Source: Hirudinaria manillensis
Lineage: Eukaryota; Annelida; Clitellata; Hirudinida; Hirudinidae
Direction of reading: 5' to 3'
DNA: 64,000 nucleotides
Assembly (NCBI GenBank): GCA_034509925.1
Contig: CM067532.1
Coordinates: 10,479,180-10,543,179, forward strand
How positions within the stretch are numbered: the stretch's first letter is position 1; each line of letters begins with the position of its first letter. A program made the position numbers and the translations under genes. Below, piece after piece: positions 48,241-60,531 of this stretch. A model generated the notes under the pieces. The model saw only the letters and a list, made by a program, of their open reading frames with translations, was not told the DNA's origin and ran no database searches.

Positions 48241-48814
48241 GAATAGAAAATATAAATAAAACTGCACTTCCACTTTCTTTGTTAGTAGACAATCTAGCAA
48301 ATTATGTATCGTGGTCGTCAAAAACACACAATATAAGTCTAACTAAATTAACAATGCATCAAGAGACAATATATCGGCAATTGATGATATAAACTGGCAT
48401 TAAAGTTAATGGGAACCCATAAAAATAAGAGCCAGATATGGACAGAATGTTTAACTACAACGCCAAGAATTGCTAAGCAAGCTTGGAATTAAAGTAGTAT
48501 TCGAGAGTCGTATGTTCTCAAAAAATTCTTAAAACGTGTTTATCGTAGAAAGAACCTAAGGAGAAAATAACGAAACCGATTGCAAATTCACTTAATAAAT
48601 AATTAATTACCCGTCGAAGCACGTTTTTTTTAAAAAAACTATTAGATTAATAAGGGATGATAAATCATCGCCCAAAACAACAAATTAACTTAGTAGTTTT
48701 ACCACGAATTCATCAATGAACGATAAATTAGTGTAACAACAAGAGATGAAATCTCAGCCCTTGGAAAAACCACAGAAATAAGTTGTTTATTTGGTAAAAA
48801 AATTATTGGGAACC
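48241..48814 (-). mobile_element. Type A element copy 2 (severely 5'-truncated)
   Basis: Only the last 574 bp of the element (3' terminus) are present. The sequence stops in TTATTGGGAACC, where copy 1 continues CAAAAATT, and passes directly into TTAGGG. Confidence 0.92.
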
Positions 48815-49104
48815 AGGGTTAGGGTTAGGGTTAGGGTTAGGGTTAGGGTTAGGGTTAGGGTTAGGGTTAGGGTTAGGGTTAGGGTTAGGGTTAGGGTTAG
48901 GGTTAGGGTTAGGGTTAGGGTTAGGGTTAGGGTTAGGGTTAGGGTTAGGGTTAGGGTTAGGGTTAGGGTTAGGGTTAGGGTTAGGGTTAGGGTTAGGGTT
49001 AGGGTTAGGGTTAGGGTTAGGGTTAGGGTTAGGGTTAGGGTTAGGGTTAGGGTTAGGGTTAGGGTTAGGGTTAGGGTTAGGGTTAGGGTTAGGGTTAGGG
49101 TTAG
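48815..49104 (+). repeat. TTAGGG tract
   Basis: About 48 perfect units with no visible error. Confidence 0.98.
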
Positions 49105-52100
49105 AATAGAAAATATAAATAAAACTGCACTTCCACTTTCTTTGTTAGTAGACAATCTAGCAAATTATGTATCGTGGTCGTCAAAAACACACAATATAAG
49201 TCTAACTAAATTAACAATGCATCAAGAGACAATATATCGGCAATTGATGATATAAACTGGCATTAAAGTTAATGGGAACCCATAAAAATAAGAGCCAGAT
49301 ATGGACAGAATGTTTAACTACAACGCCAAGAATTGCTAAGCAAGCTTGGAATTAAAGTAGTATTCGAGAGTCGTATGTTCTCAAAAAATTCTTAAAACGT
49401 GTTTATCGTAGAAAGAACCTAAGGAGAAAATAACGAAACCGATTGCAAATTCACTTAATAAATAATTAATTACCCGTCGAAGCACGTTTTTTTTAAAAAA
49501 ACTATTAGATTAATAAGGGATGATAAATCATCGCCCAAAACAACAAATTAACTTAGTAGTTTTACCACGAATTCATCAATGAACGATAAATTAGTGTAAC
49601 AACAAGAGATGAAATCTCAGCCCTTGGAAAAAACCACAGAAATAAGTTGTTTATTTGGTAAAAAAATTATTGGGAACCCAAAAATTAAAACCAAAGATGC
49701 AATTAAATTAACTTAGTAGTTTTACAACGAATTCATCAATGAACGATAAATTAGTGTAACAACAAGAGATGAAATCTCAGCCCTTGAAGAAACCAAAGAA
49801 AAAGGTTATTTATTTGGTAAAAAAATTATTGGGAACCCAAAAAAAATTTTTTAAAAACCAAAAATACAATAAATTAAAATAAAATAGTTTATAACGTGCG
49901 TTTTTCAAAAAAAAAAAAATCTAAAAACGTATTTAACGTTAAAGATTTTTGAGAATGACGAGCGAGGTATATTAAAATGCTAAAAAATACCAGGAAATGC
50001 TTCGCATTACAAGTATCAAAGCTATACCGAAATATATAATATATATTATATATTATATAAAAGTTCTACAAAATTCTAAAGCGTATTTCACGATAAAAAA
50101 GAATTTAAGAACAAAAGTGAAAAAAGCAATTAAAAAATTACGCTAAGAAATACCATTAAATTGCAACGCATAAAATGGTATCGAAGCAAAATAGAAGCAA
50201 GCACGTGTGTTTTGAACAAAACACTGATAACCACTAAGAAATATCTTAGGATTATCAAGCGACAAAAATACGAATACTTCAACAGACAAAATACAAGGCA
50301 AAATACCGTTAATACGATTAAACTCACTAGGCCCTCGGCAGTTCTGCCCTCTAAGGTGAGCGAATAAGCGAAAAACGTAAAGATCGAAAAGCGGAAAATA
50401 TTGTCCTTATATAGCCGAGGAAGGTCCAGTGTTGACCAATAGGAGACTCCTGAGCGGCGGTGGGAGCACTGCTTCCCCTGTCCTTTGAAGTGTTCATGCT
50501 GGCTAGCTTCTCTCTCCTCTAGAGGGGAGGTGGTGTCCTAGGAACTAGTTAATTAGTTATGCAGGCGTGACTCATTACATCGAGTTCAGGCCAGTCATTG
50601 TGTAATGCATCCTTGGCCTAGAACTAGGCGGTAAGATGGCTACGTTCCTTCGGACAGAAGTAACTTCCTTTTTCGAACGCCAAGATGACGGTGAGGTTCC
50701 TGAAGAGTTCATCCCTGGGGTGAACATTCCTGATGCTATCTTCTGTTGTTGTCTCCTGTCGTTCCCAGTGGTTTTTACCCAAAGGAACTATAACGGGTAA
50801 GACTTTAAAATACTACTTAGACGATCGTCAGAAGCATTTGTAATTTCTATGAGAATACTTCTCAAAGTTAGGTGATTGTACAGTGGCGAAATATCTTTGT
50901 CGATAAGTTCAATAGAATTTTCTAAGTAATATTCATTCTTAGAAGGTGATCTAATGAAACTATTGATTTCTGAGATAGCTGGATACCCAAACATATAATT
51001 TTGGGTGGCATGATTCAGCATTTTTTATAAGGAAAGAAATCTCTAATTAATCTCCTTCTTTATTAAGAAATGTATTCGTATCAAGAATTATCAAGTTCAC
51101 GGAAACCCGTTACATCCAAAAGATAATTATTGTCATAATATACTCCAAATTTTTTGAAAATTAATTTTTCAAAAATACAGAAATTTATTCTTAAAAAATT
51201 AAATTTTAAAAATAAATTCTTTTGTTTTATTCTAATAGATTCCTCAAAGTTACGCGGCCTCGAATGATCCGTTCCAATTATCGTTCTTGGTATATCTAAC
51301 GATAATATGACGTTGAGGTTCCCGACGAATTCCGTCATAGGAGACAAATCATCAATTATCCTCCTGGTTAATCGAAGAGAGTTATGAATGGTAAGAATTT
51401 CTTATATTCGAAAAAAAATGTCTTGACGATCGTCACAGGCATAGTGATTGTAACTTAGTGGAGTATATAAGGGGAGTATTCAGTCGACCAAGAAAATCTT
51501 TTTAAGATAATCTTTATATCGAATGAGATGTGAATTGATACAACCACTTTTATTGGTTAGCATGATTCAGCATTTTTTCAATAAGAAATCTCTTATTGGA
51601 AATCTCAGAAAAGATAATTATTGTCATAATATACTCCAAATTTATTGAAAATTATTTTTCAAAAATTTATTATACAAAAATTTATTCTTAAAAAATTAAT
51701 TTTTAAAAATAAATTCTTTTGTTTTATCCTTGTAGATTCCTCAAAGTTACGCGGTCTCGAATGATCCGTTCCAATTATCGTTCTTTGTATATCTAACGAT
51801 AATATGACGTTGAGGTTCCCGACGAATTCCGTCATAGGAGACAAATCATCAATTATCCTCCTGGTTTATCGAAGAGAGTTATGAATGGTAAGAATTTCTT
51901 ATATTCGAAAAAAATGTCTTGACGATCGTCACAGGCATAGTGATTGTAACTTAGTGGAGTATATAAGGGGAGTATTCAGTCGACAAAGAAAATCTTTTTA
52001 AGATAATCTTTATATCGAATGAGATGTGAATTGATACAACCACTTTTATTGGTTTAGCATGATTCAGCCTTTTTTCAATAAGAAATCTCTTATTGGAAAT

Positions 52101-52282
52101 CTCAGAAGTGTTATTTAGTTGATATTAGCGTACAAAAGATAATTTTTATAATTATTCTGCTCACCATGTGTACAAATAATTCCTTTTCTTAAAAATCAAT
52201 TATGATTTTCATTCGGTACAGGCTACAAGAGGTTTAGCATCATCGAGATGGATGTCCAGAATATCATCAAGAGTCCATTCGT

Positions 52283-54053
52283 TCAGAAGAATTTCGAGAG
52301 GAGATTACTTCCTTTTTCGAAGGCTGAGACGATCGTGAAGTTTCTGAAGAAATCATCTTCGGAGAGAACTCTTCTAACGCTGTTTACTGCCTTCCTCGAG
52401 GTTTCACCAAAAGGAATTACAAAAGGTAAGATTTTCTTATCTTTATTTTTACTTGGACGATCATCCGAAGCATTCGCTACTTCTCTGAGAATTTTTCTCA
52501 TAGTTTGGCGATTGTAACCCAGCGAAATTTGTTTGTGGATAAGCTCATTAGAGGTTTTAAGGAAGTATTCATTCTTAGAAGATAATCTTTTATATCGAAT
52601 GAATTGTGATTTAACAATACCACCAAAAGTATGTTTTGGGTGGCATGAGTCCGGGTTTTAAAAGAAGTCTATTGTTAGTCTCCTTAAAAAACACCTTTGT
52701 ACCAATGGAGTTATCTGGTTCGCGGAATACCGTTACATCCAGAAAATTGATTGCGTTTTTATCGCATTGTAATTCAATTTTAATGTCCGTTATTACATTG
52801 TTCATTGCAGATTCCAGAAGAGTAGCATCATCCGATGAACCCTTCCAGATCATGAAAATATCATCCAGATACCTAAGGTAGATTTTGGGTTTTAATTGAT
52901 AATTTAGAACTAAATTATCTAACGCTCTTAAGTAGAGGTTGGCTAAACCCGGTGAGTACTTTTTACCCATGGCACAACCACAAACTTGGAGGAAATAATC
53001 ACCATTAAATTCAAAATCATTTCTTTTCAAGGTGAATTCGAGCAGATCGATGATCAAAGAATCAGGGCGGTTACCGACCGGGTGCTTGTTAAACCAACGT
53101 TTAATGACAGCAACCGTTCTATTCAAATTCATATTGGTGTATAACGAACTAACGTCACCCGTTATAAAAATGTCATTATCATCCAAATGAATCCCTTTAA
53201 TCTTTTGAATAAAATCGAAGCTATCCCTCACATAAGAGGGAAGGTGTTGTGCGTATTTATTGATATGGTAATCAATAAATTGAGCAATACGTGACGATTC
53301 CGTTTTGATATCGGAAACTATCGGTCGACCGGGTGGGCAATTAGGATCAAACCATTTACTCTTCGGTTTATGAACCTTAGGTAAAAAGTAGAATTTTCTA
53401 CTATTAAACGGTCTTGGGCCCGTAAGAAATTTAAACAATTTCGAACTAATTTGGTGTGTATCCAAGGCATTTTTCAATTTTTGTTCCAATAGTTGAGCGT
53501 TTTCTGGTTGTATTGACTTTGTCAATTTAACGTAGAATTTCGTATCATTTAATTGCCGAATTGCCTCATCGAGGTATTTCTGTTTATCAAGAATTACAAA
53601 GGACGAACCTTTATCGGCCTTACGGATAGTAATTGACTTGTTATTGGCAATTTTATTGATACTTGCGTAATCAGAAAAACCATGTGTGATTTCGTTCAAA
53701 GTTCTAAAGGACGTCCGACTAGAATCGGTAGCATCTCTTAAGATGAAATTATTCATTGTTTGGTAGAACTTATTTGTTACTTCATCGAGAATTCTCCTCG
53801 TGTTGTAGTCAAGACATTCGAGAGGTGGTTCCCACTCACTCGGTATTCTAAAGCTATCACTTTTAGGTAAATCACTTTTAAAAAACGCTTTTAATTTTAG
53901 CGTTCTAATAAAACGTTTAATAGCTTCATGGATTCTTTGTGAATTCACTTTACTATAACACGGAACAAAGTAAATGCCCTTCTGTAAGACATTCAATTCT
54001 TTATTGTTAAACACAAAGTTAGAAAGGTTGAATGTCCTATTATCTGGATCCAG
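52283..54053 (-). pseudogene. Penelope-like reverse transcriptase, frameshifted (copy 3)
   Basis: Same gene as in copy 1, but one extra T in the run at 52656-52659 (four T where copies 1 and 4 have three) shifts the frame after NNRLLL. The last 110 or so residues are lost from the main frame and continue as a separate frame ending at 52283. All core RT blocks, including YLDD, lie before the break. Several substitutions set it apart from copies 1 and 4 (RRILDEV for RLILDEV, FILRDAT for FIVRDAT, ENAQLLEQ for ENARLLEQ). It may still be an enzyme with an altered C-terminus, but more likely it is inactive. Confidence 0.9.
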
Positions 54054-55532
54054 TCACCGTAGGGAGCGAGGCTCATCTCTTACGAGTCCTCTTGTTACTT
54101 TCCACCAGGGTTCCTGTGAAAAGAGTTCATTGAAGGTCAATTTCAGTCTAGAAACTCTAAGTTTATAGCCCACACAAACAAAACTATCGGATACCATAGA
54201 TTTGCTTATATGGATGGCCCAATCACGTAGCTCAATAATCGAATATTGTGAGGGGATCCTCTCACAACATTTTAAAGAATTATGGATTTCTGGGTTGATT
54301 TTCCCATTCAGGAAAGCCCACTCAGAATCCCGGTTTACCCCAAATGCTACTTTAAGTAGGCTGAGGACGACGTCGGCAATCACCGATACCGTGGAAAACC
54401 TCTTTAGTTTCACAGTACTAATACCATGGATTAAGCACAAACCTGTGTTAGGAGGACCACTGGGAACCCTGGTGGTCCTCGTGTTCATTTCCTCATTGGT
54501 TGGTACGATAGTAGGTCCGACGGTTGGTACGATAGTAGGTCCGACGGTTGGTTCGACGGTTGGTTCGATGGTTGGTCCGAGGGTAGGTCTGTTTGGGGAA
54601 GGGATGGAAAGGGATTCCATTTCCTTCTCCAAGGAGTCGTCGAGTAAGCTCGGATCAAATGGGGGAGACAGGGGGCGGGCAGGGGTACTAGTGGATGGAA
54701 TTGGGGGAGGCACCTCCACGGATTCCAAGAAAGGTATAGTGGTTTCCCTGCTAACCTTAACCTCAGGTCCACGAATCCTGCGTTTTTTTGCAGGAGCGAC
54801 CTGTGCAGGGGTATCCTCAGCAGGTCGTTTTTCACCCAAGAGAGATCTCCAGGCTGTGAGAGCCTGGGGAATTTCTAAATAAGAAGTATGTTTGCACGGA
54901 GAATCCTCCAGTACAAAATCAAAGATGGATTTCTCCATTTCATTGAACCTCTCATTATCCCAGCTGTCATGCTTCTTACTGACTTTCTTATAGGAGAACG
55001 CCTGCATCAGAATTTCTTCATCCACAGTCACTCCACTATTAAGGACCGCCCGTAATTCGCAGACAGACTGGTTGTGCTTGTTTAGCACAAACGCTAGATT
55101 CGTGTCGAACATTATGTTCGCCATAACTCTAGCCGCCTCCTCACGCACTCTGATATATTCCTCATCGAATCCCGGGACCTTGGGACCGAAGGTAGAGGTC
55201 ATTGTCTCCACGGTCTTGGAGAACTCCACAGACCTCCCGTTGTCCATGTAAAACCGGTACTGGATGATCCGGAAGATGATGTCCCCGATCTTCCGGTGCA
55301 ATTCCCAAGTTTTAGGCTCGTGCTCCTTATGTTTCGGGAAAACCCGAACAGAAGGAGCAGGTGTAATCTTGGCAGAAGCCGCAACAGTAGGAGGTTGGAC
55401 CAGATCTGGTCTCCTCCTTTGCGGCACTGCTTTACCATTGGTACGTCCCTTGTAAGGGAAATACTTCCTTGTACCCACATCTCTGGTCATTGGTTGACCC
55501 TTCAAGTTCCCTCTTTCATTGCCACGATTCAT
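54054..55532 (-). CDS. Type A element ORF1 (copy 3)
   Basis: A 492-residue protein identical or nearly identical to ORF1 of copy 1, ending in the same TGA in frame with the RT. See 46710-48188 for its features. Confidence 0.85.
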   Translation of the reverse strand: MNRGNERGNLKGQPMTRDVGTRKYFPYKGRTNGKAVPQRRRPDLVQPPTVAASAKITPAPSVRVFPKHKEHEPKTWELHRKIGDIIFRIIQYRFYMDNGRSVEFSKTVETMTSTFGPKVPGFDEEYIRVREEAARVMANIMFDTNLAFVLNKHNQSVCELRAVLNSGVTVDEEILMQAFSYKKVSKKHDSWDNERFNEMEKSIFDFVLEDSPCKHTSYLEIPQALTAWRSLLGEKRPAEDTPAQVAPAKKRRIRGPEVKVSRETTIPFLESVEVPPPIPSTSTPARPLSPPFDPSLLDDSLEKEMESLSIPSPNRPTLGPTIEPTVEPTVGPTIVPTVGPTIVPTNEEMNTRTTRVPSGPPNTGLCLIHGISTVKLKRFSTVSVIADVVLSLLKVAFGVNRDSEWAFLNGKINPEIHNSLKCCERIPSQYSIIELRDWAIHISKSMVSDSFVCVGYKLRVSRLKLTFNELFSQEPWWKVTRGLVRDEPRSLR

Positions 55533-55571
55533 TTTTTGTAGATAAATCTAATAACAAAGATGGTATTAGGC

Positions 55572-55585
55572 AGGGTTAGGGTTAG
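55572..55585 (+). repeat. Short telomeric adapter between type A copies 3 and 4
   Basis: AGGGTTAGGGTTAG, the same two-unit adapter as at 48228. Confidence 0.9.
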
Positions 55586-58500
55586 AATAGAAAATATAAA
55601 TAAAACTGCACTTCCACTTTCTTTGTTAGTAGACAATCTAGCAAATTATGTATCGTGGTCGTCAAAAACACACAATATAAGTCTAACTAAATTAACAATG
55701 CATCAAGAGACAATATATCGGCAATTGATGATATAAACTGGCATTAAAGTTAATGGGAACCCATAAAAATAAGAGCCAGATATGGACAGAATGTTTAACT
55801 ACAACGCCAAGAATTGCTAAGCAAGCTTGGAATTAAAGTAGTATTCGAGAGTCGTATGTTCTCAAAAAATTCTTAAAACGTGTTTATCGTAGAAAGAACC
55901 TAAGGAGAAAATAACGAAACCGATTGCAAATTCACTTAATAAATAATTAATTACCCGTCGAAGCACGTTTTTTTTAAAAAAAACTATTAGATTAATAAGG
56001 GATGATAAATCATCGCCCAAAACAACAAATTAACTTAGTAGTTTTACCACGAATTCATCAATGAACGATAAATTAGTGTAACAACAAGAGATGAAATCTC
56101 AGCCCTTGGAAAAACCACAGAAATAAGTTGTTTATTTGGTAAAAAAATTATTGGGAACCCAAAAATTAAAACCAAAGATGCAATTAAATTAACTTAGTAG
56201 TTTTACAACGAATTCATCAATGAACGATAAATTAGTGTAACAACAAGAGATGAAATCTCAGCCCTTGAAGAAACCAAAGAAAAAGGTTATTTATTTGGTA
56301 AAAAAAATTATTGGGAACCCAAAAAAAATTTTTTAAAAACCAAAAATACAATAAATTAAAATAAAATAGTTTATAACGTGCGTTTTTCAAAAAAAAAAAA
56401 TCTAAAAACGTATTTAACGTTAAAGATTTTGAGAATGACGAGCGAGGTATATTAAAATGCTAAAAAATACCAGGAAATGCTTCGCATTACAAGTATCAAA
56501 GCTATACCGAAATATATAATATATATTATATATTATATAAAAGTTCTACAAAATTCTAAAGCGTATTTCACGATAAAAAAGAATTTAAGAACAAAAGTGA
56601 AAAAAGCAATTAAAAAATTACGCTAAGAAATACCATTAAATTGCAACGCATAAAATGGTATCGAAGCAAAATAGAAGCAAGCACGTGTGTTTTGAACAAA
56701 ACACTGATAACCACTAAGAAATATCTTAGGATTATCAAGCGACAAAAATACGAATACTTCAACAGACAAAATACAAGGCAAAATACCGTTAATACGATTA
56801 AACTCACTAGGCCCTCGGCAGTTCTGCCCTCTAAGGTGAGCGAATAAGCGAAAAACGTAAAGATCGAAAAGCGGAAAATATTGTCCTTATATAGCCGAGG
56901 AAGGTCCAGTGTTGACCAATAGGAGACTCCTGAGCGGCGGTGGGAGCACTGCTTCCCCTGTCCTTTGAAGTGTTCATGCTGGCTAGCTTCTCTCTCCTCT
57001 AGAGGGGAGGTGGTGTCCTAGGAACTAGTTAATTAGTTATGCAGGCGTGACTCATTACATCGAGTTCAGGCCAGTCATTGTGTAATGCATCCTTGGCCTA
57101 GAACTAGGCGGTAAGATGGCTACGTTCCTTCGGACAGAAGTAACTTCCTTTTTCGAACGCCAAGATGACGGTGAGGTTCCTGAAGAGTTCATCCCTGGGG
57201 TGAACATTCCTGATGCTATCTTCTGTTGTTGTCTCCTGTCGTTCCCAGTGGTTTTTACCCAAAGGAACTATAACGGGTAAGACTTTAAAATACTACTTAG
57301 ACGATCGTCAGAAGCATTTGTAATTTCTATGAGAATACTTCTCAAAGTTAGGTGATTGTACAGTGGCGAAATATCTTTGTCGATAAGTTCAATAGAATTT
57401 TCTAAGTAATATTCATTCTTAGAAGGTGATCTAATGAAACTATTGATTTCTGAGATAGCTGGATACCCAAACATATAATTTTGGGTGGCATGATTCAGCA
57501 TTTTTTATAAGGAAAGAAATCTCTAATTAATCTCCTTCTTTATTAAGAAATGTATTCGTATCAAGAATTATCAAGTTCACGGAAACCCGTTACATCCAAA
57601 AGATAATTATTGTCATAATATACTCCAAATTTTTGAAAATTAATTTTTCAAAAATACAGAAATTTATTCTTAAAAAATTAAATTTTAAAAATAAATTCTT
57701 TTGTTTTATTCTAATAGATTCCTCAAAGTTACGCGGCCTCGAATGATCCGTTCCAATTATCGTTCTTGGTATATCTAACGATAATATGACGTTGAGGTTC
57801 CCGACGAATTCCGTCATAGGAGACAAATCATCAATTATCCTCCTGGTTAATCGAAGAGAGTTATGAATGGTAAGAATTTCTTATATTCGAAAAAAAATGT
57901 CTTGACGATCGTCACAGGCATAGTGATTGTAACTTAGTGGAGTATATAAGGGGAGTATTCAGTCGACCAAGAAAATCTTTTTAAGATAATCTTTATATCG
58001 AATGAGATGTGAATTGATACAACCACTTTTATTGGTTAGCATGATTCAGCATTTTTTCAATAAGAAATCTCTTATTGGAAATCTCAGAAAAGATAATTAT
58101 TGTCATAATATACTCCAAATTTATTGAAAATTATTTTTCAAAAATTTATTATACAAAAATTTATTCTTAAAAAATTAATTTTTAAAAATAAATTCTTTTG
58201 TTTTATCCTTGTAGATTCCTCAAAGTTACGCGGTCTCGAATGATCCGTTCCAATTATCGTTCTTTGTATATCTAACGATAATATGACGTTGAGGTTCCCG
58301 ACGAATTCCGTCATAGGAGACAAATCATCAATTATCCTCCTGGTTTATCGAAGAGAGTTATGAATGGTAAGAATTTCTTATATTCGAAAAAAATGTCTTG
58401 ACGATCGTCACAGGCATAGTGATTGTAACTTAGTGGAGTATATAAGGGGAGTATTCAGTCGACAAAGAAAATCTTTTTAAGATAATCTTTATATCGAATG

Positions 58501-58761
58501 AGATGTGAATTGATACAACCACTTTTATTGGTTTAGCATGATTCAGCCTTTTTTCAATAAGAAATCTCTTATTGGAAATCTCAGAAGTGTTATTTAGTTG
58601 ATATTAGCGTACAAAAGATAATTTTTATAATTATTCTGCTCACCATGTGTACAAATAATTCCTTTTCTTAAAAATCAATTATGATTTTCATTCGGTACAG
58701 GCTACAAGAGGTTTAGCATCATCGAGATGGATGTCCAGAATATCATCAAGAGTCCATTCGT

Positions 58762-60531
58762 TCAGAAGAATTTCGAGAGGAGATTACTTCCTTTTTCGAA
58801 GGCTGAGACGATCGTGAAGTTTCTGAAGAAATCATCTTCGGAGAGAACTCTTCTAACGCTGTTTACTGCCTTCCTCGAGGTTTCACCAAAAGGAATTACA
58901 AAAGGTAAGATTTTCTTATCTTTATTTTTACTTGGACGATCATCCGAAGCATTCGCTACTTCTCTGAGAATTTTTCTCATAGTTTGGCGATTGTAACCCA
59001 GCGAAATTTGTTTGTGGATAAGCTCATTAGAGGTTTTAAGGAAGTATTCATTCTTAGAAGATAATCTTTTATATCGAATGAATTGTGATTTAACAATACC
59101 ACCAAAAGTATGTTTTGGGTGGCATGAGTCCGGGTTTAAAAGAAGTCTATTGTTAGTCTCCTTAAAAAACACCTTTGTACCAATGGAGTTATCTGGTTCG
59201 CGGAATACCGTTACATCCAGAAAATTGATTGCGTTTTTATCGCATTGTAATTCAATTTTAATGTCCGTTATTACATTGTTCATTGCAGATTCCAGAAGAG
59301 TAGCATCATCCGATGAACCCTTCCAGATCATGAAAATATCATCCAGATACCTAAGGTAGATTTTGGGTTTTAATTGATAATTTAGAACTAAATTATCTAA
59401 CGCTCTTAAGTAGAGGTTGGCTAAACCCGGTGAGTACTTTTTACCCATGGCACAACCACAAACTTGGAGGAAATAATCACCATTAAATTCAAAATCATTT
59501 CTTTTCAAGGTGAATTCGAGCAGATCGATGATCAAAGAATCAGGGCGGTTACCGACCGGGTGCTTGTTAAACCAACGTTTAATGACAGCAACCGTTCTAT
59601 TCAAATTCATATTGGTGTATAACGAACTAACGTCACCCGTTATAAAAATGTCATTATCATCCAAATGAATCCCTTTAATCTTTTGAATAAAATCGAAGCT
59701 ATCCCTCACATAAGAGGGAAGGTGTTGTGCGTATTTATTGATATGGTAATCAATAAATTGAGCAATACGTGACGATTCCGTTTTGATATCGGAAACTATC
59801 GGTCGACCGGGTGGGCAATTAGGATCAAACCATTTACTCTTCGGTTTATGAACCTTAGGTAAAAAGTAGAATTTTCTACTATTAAACGGTCTTGGGCCCG
59901 TAAGAAATTTAAACAATTTCGAACTAATTTGGTGTGTATCCAAGGCATTTTTCAATTTTTGTTCCAATAGTCGAGCGTTTTCTGGTTGTATTGACTTTGT
60001 CAATTTAACGTAGAATTTCGTATCATTTAATTGCCGAATTGCCTCATCGAGGTATTTCTGTTTATCAAGGATTACAAAGGACGAACCTTTATCGGCCTTA
60101 CGAATAGTAATTGACTTGTTATTAGCAATTTTATTGATACTTGCGTAATCAGAAAACCCATGTGTGATTTCGTTCAAAGTTCGAAAGGACGTCCGACTAG
60201 AATCGGTAGCATCTCTTACAATAAAATTATTCATTGTTTGGTAGAACTTATTTGTTACTTCATCGAGAATTAACCTCGTGTTGTAATCAAGACATTCGAG
60301 AGGTGGTTCCCACTCACTCGGTATTCTAAAGCTATCACTTTTAGGTAAATCACTTTTGAAAAACGCTTTTAATTTTAGCGTTCTAATAAAACGTTTAATA
60401 GCTTCATGGATTCTTTGTGAATTCACTTTACTATAACACGGAACAAAGTAAATGCCCTTCTGTAAGACATTCAATTCTTTATTGTTAAACACAAAGTTAG
60501 AAAGGTTGAATGTCCTATTATCTGGATCCAG
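58762..60531 (-). CDS. Penelope-like reverse transcriptase, intact (copy 4)
   Basis: A full-length 589-codon frame after the ORF1 TGA, equal to copy 1 in the 576-residue part that could be compared. All RT blocks and YLDD are present. The 5' end of the element, including the ORF1 start, is missing, so expression from its own promoter is doubtful. Confidence 0.93.
   Translation of the reverse strand: MDPDNRTFNLSNFVFNNKELNVLQKGIYFVPCYSKVNSQRIHEAIKRFIRTLKLKAFFKSDLPKSDSFRIPSEWEPPLECLDYNTRLILDEVTNKFYQTMNNFIVRDATDSSRTSFRTLNEITHGFSDYASINKIANNKSITIRKADKGSSFVILDKQKYLDEAIRQLNDTKFYVKLTKSIQPENARLLEQKLKNALDTHQISSKLFKFLTGPRPFNSRKFYFLPKVHKPKSKWFDPNCPPGRPIVSDIKTESSRIAQFIDYHINKYAQHLPSYVRDSFDFIQKIKGIHLDDNDIFITGDVSSLYTNMNLNRTVAVIKRWFNKHPVGNRPDSLIIDLLEFTLKRNDFEFNGDYFLQVCGCAMGKKYSPGLANLYLRALDNLVLNYQLKPKIYLRYLDDIFMIWKGSSDDATLLESAMNNVITDIKIELQCDKNAINFLDVTVFREPDNSIGTKVFFKETNNRLLLNPDSCHPKHTFGGIVKSQFIRYKRLSSKNEYFLKTSNELIHKQISLGYNRQTMRKILREVANASDDRPSKNKDKKILPFVIPFGETSRKAVNSVRRVLSEDDFFRNFTIVSAFEKGSNLLSKFF

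Larger units (their letters stand above)
49105..55571 (-). mobile_element. Type A element copy 3 (full length, RT frameshifted)
   Basis: Same layout as copy 1, with a few dozen differences. Homopolymer length changes occur in the 3' region (for example about 49908-49919), and there is a single-base insertion in the RT. The 3' region again holds the RT relics and the hairpin (about 50323-50360). Confidence 0.92.
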
